A DNA stretch of 8,972 bases from JBCDIQ01 sp039024295 (lineage in GTDB: Bacteria > Bacteroidota > Bacteroidia > J057), in contig JBCDIQ010000242.1 of NCBI GenBank assembly GCA_039024295.1, forward strand, positions 1 through 8,972, in the 5' to 3' direction. Below are positions 5,288 to 8,972 of the stretch, piece by piece; position 1 is the first letter of the stretch; each line of letters starts with the position of its first letter. Position numbers and translations under genes: made by a program. The notes below the pieces were generated by a model. That model worked only from the letters and a program-made list of their open reading frames with translations. It searched no databases and had not been told where the DNA came from.

Positions 5288-6070
5288 CTAGAACTTCCCG
5301 CCATTCACATCATGCTCAGGAACGGGTTCCACATTGTCCCAATGTTCTACGATCTTGCCATTTTCAATTCTGAAAATATCCGTTTGGGCGTAATCCTGGT
5401 TGATGGTTCCGTCATTCCAATTCGCCCTGCACAAGGTTGCCACAAAATTTCCCTGGCCCACCAGCAGCACGATTTCTTTATAATTCAAGGGGCGATTCGG
5501 ATCATTGGCCAATGCCATAAAGTTCTCCAGTCCGTCAGCTACTTCCTTGTTATGCTGAATATAGGTTTCTGAAGAAATATAATTTGGGATGTTTGCAGGG
5601 TTTCCGCCGCGCATCAAAGCATTCTGAAGAAGGTTGCGGACCAGCTCTTTGTTTTCTTCTGTTTTGTCAAGGTCTGAAACTTCCGTTGGACCGTCAATTG
5701 AAGTGTGTCCAGAAGGATTGGCATCTGAATAAGCTGCGATCACGTCCCAGTGCTCAATGATTTTGTCGTTTTCATCCGTATCGAAAAAATCGGTGGTAAC
5801 CCATTGCGCTTCTCCATCATTCAGGCTTTGGTAGGCTTGAAGAAACACATGGTTGCCATCCTCGAGGCTGCGAATAATCTGAATATCTCTTTTGGGATTT
5901 CGCTGGAGAAAGGGTTCAAAGAACTCGATGAATCCTTCCTTCCCATCTTTGACTCCCGTACTGTGTTGGGTGTATCGGTCTCCGGTATATTTTTCAACGG
6001 CTTCCCGTGCATTGCCATCACGAATTCCTTCCATATACAGGTTGATAGCATTTTGAAGTTTTTGGCCCAT
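5288..6070 (-). CDS. Tandem two-domain SnoaL-like (NTF2-fold) protein
   Basis: This 260-aa protein consists of two SnoaL/NTF2-like domains. Matching signatures are YTQHSTGVKDG (33-43) with YIQHNKEVADG (170-180), and TTDFFDTDENDKIIEHWDV (92-110) with QTDIFRIENGKIVEHWDNV (229-247). Each half is the length of a single SnoaL-like domain of the kind annotated as predicted ester cyclase or aldol-condensation enzyme. Such proteins fold as cone-shaped barrels that bind small hydrophobic ligands, and their substrates are usually unknown. The conserved QH and EHWD residues probably line the pocket. The ATG at 6070 is chosen because a longer frame to 6244 overlaps the AraC gene and adds 58 residues outside the domain. 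There is no signal peptide, so it is cytoplasmic. It lies 91 bp behind the AraC gene on the same strand with no visible terminator between, so co-transcription is possible. The true reaction is unknown. Confidence 0.85.
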   Translation of the reverse strand: MGQKLQNAINLYMEGIRDGNAREAVEKYTGDRYTQHSTGVKDGKEGFIEFFEPFLQRNPKRDIQIIRSLEDGNHVFLQAYQSLNDGEAQWVTTDFFDTDENDKIIEHWDVIAAYSDANPSGHTSIDGPTEVSDLDKTEENKELVRNLLQNALMRGGNPANIPNYISSETYIQHNKEVADGLENFMALANDPNRPLNYKEIVLLVGQGNFVATLCRANWNDGTINQDYAQTDIFRIENGKIVEHWDNVEPVPEHDVNGGKF

Positions 6071-6161
6071 GGTGTATGAGGTTAAATGTTTGTGGCAAAT
6101 AACGCTACCAAACCAGGAAGTAGGGAGGTATGAGTAAGCGGAATAAGGGTAAAAGTCGAAC

Positions 6162-7031
6162 CTATGCGTATTGGTCCCTGAATTCCCTGGCCGTGCACGT
6201 GAGGTGCCGCTTGAGGTATTTCTGGAAATTAGTGGGTTCGTCAAATCCTAATTCGTAGGCTATTTCCTTGATGGATAGGCTGGTAGAGACGAGCATGCGT
6301 TTTGCTTCCAGTACCACCCACTCGTCAATGTAGCGCTTGGCTGGAAGGGAGGTGCATTTCTGACAAATCTCGTTCAGGTGCTTATAGGTAATTCCCATCT
6401 TTTCAGCAAAAAAGTTGGCACTACGGGATTCACGGTAATAATCCTCAATTAACCGGTTGAACCTAAGGAAATGTGCCTGATACTTTTGATTGTTGACTTG
6501 CACATGAGCAGGCTCGTCTGAAAATAGCCGGGCATAGAAGGAGGTCAGGATCGCCCCGATTTCACTTTTTCTAAAGATTCCTTTGGTCGAAAGCTGCTGT
6601 AACCGCTGTAGTAATTCCACCTGAAGTTCGGGCGCGTGAAATGCCACCCTTGCTCGTCGATATTTGACATTTTGCATGAGGTAGGTGTGTACATCCGGAT
6701 GAAGATTTTTATACAGGAAGGCATCTGTAAATAAGATCAGATAGCCTTTCACACGAGGACTCGAATCAAACGCGTGAACCTGATGGCTAAACAGTTGCAG
6801 GCAGTTTCCCGGAAGTAATTTATAGGTGGTGAAATCAACAAAATGCCGGGCTTCCCCCGAGGTAATGACCATCAAAATATTAAAGGTAATCCTGTGCGGT
6901 TGATGGGGGTTATGGTTGAGGGAGGTCTCCCTTCTGGCAAAAAGAGATTGCAGGCTTAGCAGCTCGAATCCTTCTGCCTCAAGCCGGTCGGAACCGTGGA
7001 AGGAAATATGAGGGATTTCTTGCATGAACAT
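6162..7031 (-). CDS. AraC-family transcriptional regulator
   Basis: This 289-aa regulator has an N-terminal cupin-like effector domain (about residues 20-110) and a C-terminal double helix-turn-helix (about 185-285). The first helix-turn-helix covers SANFFAEKMGITYKHLNEICQK. The second is SIKEIAYELGFDEPTNFQKYLKR, with the hallmark I-A-x2-LGF pattern and the family ending R-x-FR-x2. The ligand cannot be read from the sequence. The ATG at 7031 lies 2 bp after the stop of the mutarotase-like gene, and a second ATG at 7025 is equally usable. The tight spacing indicates one transcript and probably translational coupling. The regulator may control this unit or the downstream SnoaL-like gene in response to a small molecule, perhaps a sugar judging from its neighbour, which is inference. 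Confidence 0.9.
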   Translation of the reverse strand: MFMQEIPHISFHGSDRLEAEGFELLSLQSLFARRETSLNHNPHQPHRITFNILMVITSGEARHFVDFTTYKLLPGNCLQLFSHQVHAFDSSPRVKGYLILFTDAFLYKNLHPDVHTYLMQNVKYRRARVAFHAPELQVELLQRLQQLSTKGIFRKSEIGAILTSFYARLFSDEPAHVQVNNQKYQAHFLRFNRLIEDYYRESRSANFFAEKMGITYKHLNEICQKCTSLPAKRYIDEWVVLEAKRMLVSTSLSIKEIAYELGFDEPTNFQKYLKRHLTCTAREFRDQYA

Positions 7032-7033
7032 TT

Positions 7034-7945
7034 TTAGGTCGGATGATAACCTGAATTCGATTCCATCAGTTCATATATGTAATATTTCCTGGACCAAATC
7101 TTCCCTTGTCCTGGTTCAACAGCAATATTCGCAAACAGCTCTGGGCAGATAACATACCCCATTCCCCACAGATTCACCAGAGAGGTGGGGAAATTTCCTG
7201 TCTCTGAAATGCCTATTTTACTCGAATGATGTTCCAACTGCCAATGGGCAATTACTGGCTGAGTGCCAGCCATGTTTCGAATGAAAAAGGCTTCCTCAGG
7301 TGTCTGATGAAAAGTGAGATGCTGGGCCTCAATTTTTACTGCTTTTCCCGGGTTGATATACTCCTCAAACTTCTCTGGTTGGATATCAAAAGGAAACCTT
7401 AGCACATACTCCTGGTCCATTTTAGCGGAATTAATGCATATGAAGTTATGGCTGTATTCAGTGGTTTGGATAGCCTTTTCTCCTTGGTTGATCAGGCGAT
7501 ACTTCACCACTAGGTTATTCGAGGATAGGCTGATGTGCTTCTCTAGTCGGTAGGCATAACCATTATAGCTAGCGGATTGGCAAATGAGACGGACCCCTTC
7601 AGCATTAATATGTACCCGGAATTCGCATGGCTGGACCTCATAATAACGGTGGATGTCATACAGCTCACTTTCCTTTTTGATCAGGCCCACTCCAATTTTG
7701 TGACACCAGTCTCCTATTTCGCACTCCTCAAACCCGATTGGTGCCTCAATCCCGAACTCATTGTACAGGCCTTTTCCCAACTGTTGAGCTTTTGGAGAAA
7801 AAAGGATCTCCTGTCCGCATATGCTATTCCCTTTGTAGAGGACTTGGGTGACTTTGCCGGTCCAGTCAAAGCGAGTACCGATATACCCTTCATTTGGTAG
7901 CTCGATGTGAACTTCGAGGTCTTTGTTGCGGAGGATATGAGGCAT
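7034..7945 (-). CDS. Galactose mutarotase-fold protein (aldose 1-epimerase-like)
   Basis: This 303-aa all-beta protein looks like a member of the aldose-1-epimerase superfamily, which interconverts sugar anomers. Support comes from the N-terminal YIGTRFDWTGKVTQVLYKG (residues 21-39), the central YRLEKHISLSSNNLVVKYRL strand pattern (about 132-151) and TEYSHNFI with His166 (162-169) where the catalytic His is expected. The C-terminal CPELFANIAVEPGQ plus WSRKYYIYEL (267-293) supplies a possible catalytic Glu269. It is closer to the family of divergent mutarotase-like proteins than to housekeeping GalM. The ATG at 7945 is chosen because the upstream extension to 8104 would cross the terminator at 7977-8009 and overlap the next gene. 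No signal peptide is seen. It is followed at 2 bp by the AraC gene, suggesting regulated sugar use. The substrate is unknown. Confidence 0.78.
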   Translation of the reverse strand: MPHILRNKDLEVHIELPNEGYIGTRFDWTGKVTQVLYKGNSICGQEILFSPKAQQLGKGLYNEFGIEAPIGFEECEIGDWCHKIGVGLIKKESELYDIHRYYEVQPCEFRVHINAEGVRLICQSASYNGYAYRLEKHISLSSNNLVVKYRLINQGEKAIQTTEYSHNFICINSAKMDQEYVLRFPFDIQPEKFEEYINPGKAVKIEAQHLTFHQTPEEAFFIRNMAGTQPVIAHWQLEHHSSKIGISETGNFPTSLVNLWGMGYVICPELFANIAVEPGQGKIWSRKYYIYELMESNSGYHPT

Positions 7946-7976
7946 GAAAAAAGCTACGCATTCTCGCAGTTTTTTC

Positions 7977-8009
7977 AAAAAATAAGGGAACTCCCAAAAG
8001 GAATTCCCT
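7977..8009 (-). terminator. Intrinsic terminator after the DUF5367-like gene
   Basis: On the minus strand AGGGAATTCC pairs with GGAGTTCCCT (8009-8000 against 7994-7985) with one mismatch and a 5-nt loop. The tail is TATTTTTTG. It starts 24 bp after the stop at 8034 and ends 31 bp before the mutarotase start, so the mutarotase-AraC unit probably has its own promoter. I could not identify one with confidence in 7946-8033. Confidence 0.75.
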
Positions 8010-8033
8010 GAATGATATCGAAAATAGGTTGTG

Positions 8034-8459
8034 TTACAGATTTTGGAAATTGGGGTCTTCATTTTCGAAGAGCCCCACCTTAAATTGCCAGAACACGGCC
8101 ACAATGGCGATTAATTCTAATCCCAAAAACCAGTAGTTGAAATTGGCAAAGAAAGCCATATATGCATTGGCATCGAAGGGCCCGATTAAGGTTGGAACTG
8201 TTACCAGAACGTCCAGCAAGAGATACACCAGGAACATCATGGCCCCCAATAAAAACCCATTGGTTTTATGTCCTTTTCTGTAGTATAAATGTGCACCCAG
8301 AAAGGAAAAAGGAATCAATATGATAGACAATAGCCAGCTTCCCTGCAGGACCGGGTCCTTCATCAACGGCATGGCATAGGAGGCGGTTAAAGTAAGGTAG
8401 CTTACGATCCAAACAGCAGCTGATGAGATGAATAAGCTTTTTACATTAATTTTTGTCAT
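8034..8459 (-). CDS. Four-helix membrane protein, DUF5367-like
   Basis: This 141-aa integral membrane protein has hydrophobic segments at about residues 9-29, 41-58, 68-92 and 107-126. From memory it resembles the DUF5367 family: the KSLFISSAAVWIVSY start, AHLYYRKGHKTNGFLLG in the loop after helix 2, and LLDVLVTVPTLIGP at the end of helix 3. The length also matches that family. The basic loop (YYRKGHK) suggests it faces the cytoplasm, with N- and C-termini also inside. The C-terminal tail FENEDPNFQNL is acidic. The ATG at 8459 is the only sensible start. It has its own terminator and a 281-bp upstream region, so it is probably monocistronic. The function of the family is not established, and it is not recognisably related to the three paralogues at 3834-5153. 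Confidence 0.78.
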   Translation of the reverse strand: MTKINVKSLFISSAAVWIVSYLTLTASYAMPLMKDPVLQGSWLLSIILIPFSFLGAHLYYRKGHKTNGFLLGAMMFLVYLLLDVLVTVPTLIGPFDANAYMAFFANFNYWFLGLELIAIVAVFWQFKVGLFENEDPNFQNL

Positions 8460-8623
8460 AAAGAAAAATTGGGTTGCGACTTTTGGGTTGTTGCATGCGC
8501 ATATTTCCTCAATGAACGTTGATCAACCTTGACTGTGAATGTACTTTTTGTGATTGGACTTTATACCATCCTCGGCGTCACTACAAATGTTTCATGAGAA
8601 TAAAAAGAATGTTTACGCCCCAT

Positions 8624-8649
8624 TTTGATTAAGGTTGCCTTTAATCAAA
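8624..8649. repeat. Near-perfect inverted repeat TTTGATTAAGG / CCTTTAATCAAA
   Basis: The arms at 8624-8634 and 8638-8649 match over 11 bp apart from one extra A in the right arm, with a 3-nt centre. No T-run follows on either strand. It lies about 165 bp upstream of the DUF5367-like start, so it could be an operator or an RNA hairpin. Confidence 0.5.
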
Positions 8650-8664
8650 CGGCTGCAAGTTACT

Positions 8665-8680
8665 CCCAAGAATACTTGGG
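8665..8680. repeat. Hairpin CCCAAGaataCTTGGG
   Basis: Perfect 6-bp arms flank a 4-nt loop, with a possible extra T-G pair outside. It is 60 bp after the stop of the minus-strand partial gene, so it could stabilise or end that transcript, though no U-tract follows. Confidence 0.45.
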
Positions 8681-8740
8681 GATGACTTTGTGAGCATAAA
8701 ATCTAACCTGTGACCTAGCCTTTTTATATGATTCAATTGA

Positions 8741-8972
8741 TTATGTTCTCTTCAATTCTGAATGAAGTTGATGGAACTGACAATAAGGCGACATAGGATT
8801 TTGCTTCGATACCCTTTCTTCGCAGAGTCGAATTGAAGAATTGATCGCCATTTGAGGATTACCCTCATTAATTAAAATCTTGTAAATACTATTCCTTTTA
8901 AGGTATCGCTCAGACTTTTCATACTCAGGAATATATTTTCTAAGCTCTTGAACAACATTCCCACAATTCAGA
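8741..8972 (-). CDS. C-terminal fragment of an unidentified protein, possibly helical-repeat
   Basis: An open frame enters from the right edge and ends at TAA 8743-8741, giving the last 76 residues of a protein whose start is outside the window. It is rich in Lys, Glu, Arg, Ile and Leu and reads as alpha-helical. YKILINEGNPQMAINSSIRL looks like a helix-turn-helix pair of the tetratricopeptide or similar solenoid type, with MSPYCQFHQLHSELKRT at the end. The other minus-strand frame near the edge is closed by early stops. The gene lies upstream of, and in the same direction as, the DUF5367-like gene but 281 bp away. Neither family nor function can be named from this piece. Confidence 0.55.
   Translation of the reverse strand, partial: LNCGNVVQELRKYIPEYEKSERYLKRNSIYKILINEGNPQMAINSSIRLCEERVSKQNPMSPYCQFHQLHSELKRT

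Larger units (their letters stand above)
8460..8740. other. Intergenic region with several dyads, no gene seen
   Basis: No convincing coding frame or RNA gene is visible here. The region holds GTTGATCAAC (8518-8527), a near-perfect dyad at 8624-8649, and a hairpin with a 4-nt loop at 8665-8680. No clear TAnnTTTG promoter was found for the DUF5367-like gene, and no T-tract terminator was found for the gene ending at 8741. Confidence 0.6.

Noticed and set aside
6071..6244. Longer SnoaL-like frame starting at 6244
   Set aside because: It overlaps the C-terminus of the AraC gene in another frame, and the added 58 residues are low-complexity and outside the domain.
7946..8104. Longer mutarotase-like frame starting at 8104
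   Set aside because: It runs through the terminator hairpin at 7977-8009 and overlaps the 3' end of the DUF5367-like gene; the domain begins right after the ATG at 7945.
8495..8502. ATGCGCAT palindrome as an operator
   Set aside because: An 8-bp palindrome is expected by chance several times in a window this size, and nothing in its position supports a role.

Overview
The window looks like chromosomal DNA of a Bacteroidota bacterium, probably a Cytophagales/Cyclobacteriaceae-type lineage. Three things suggest this. Start codons generally lack a Shine-Dalgarno sequence. The best promoter matches have the Bacteroidota form (TTG, about 20 bp, TAnnTTTG-like). The proteins (a 745-aa KatG, a DUF5367-type membrane protein, AraC and mutarotase-like proteins) resemble that phylum. 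The lineage below phylum is a guess from sequence feel, not from a search. I see no tRNA, rRNA, insertion sequence or CRISPR array.

Layout. (1) 1-117: the C-terminal tail of an unidentified plus-strand gene. (2) 118-246: a convergent intergenic stretch with two CGTCA-N6-TGACG dyads, followed by an intrinsic terminator for katG on the minus strand. (3) 250-2484 minus: katG, catalase-peroxidase. (4) 2485-2689: divergent control region. (5) 2690-3625 plus: an OxyR-type LysR regulator with both redox cysteines. katG and oxyR form a classic peroxide-response pair. (6) 3637-5153 minus: the least explained part, an operon of three tandem paralogous four-helix membrane proteins (about 133 aa each). 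It ends in a 66-aa XRE regulator that starts at TTG and overlaps the preceding stop. A good promoter lies upstream (5173-5203), and a 9-bp inverted repeat overlaps its -7 element and abuts its -33 element. (7) 5288-7945 minus: a galactose-mutarotase-fold protein, an AraC regulator 2 bp behind it, and a two-domain SnoaL-like protein, ending at a strong intrinsic terminator (5228-5264). (8) 8034-8459 minus: a DUF5367-like membrane protein with its own terminator. (9) 8460-8740: intergenic DNA with several dyads. (10) 8741-8972 minus: the C-terminal end of an unidentified gene, cut by the window edge.

How the genes work together. OxyR probably senses peroxide through Cys197/Cys206 and drives the divergent katG. 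In the membrane-protein operon, the terminal XRE protein is the obvious candidate to bind the promoter dyad and autoregulate, possibly in response to the state of the membrane proteins. The mutarotase-like and AraC genes are tightly linked and suggest a carbohydrate-responsive unit. The SnoaL-like gene is close enough (91 bp, no visible terminator between) to be co-transcribed. All functional statements about the XRE operon are inference.
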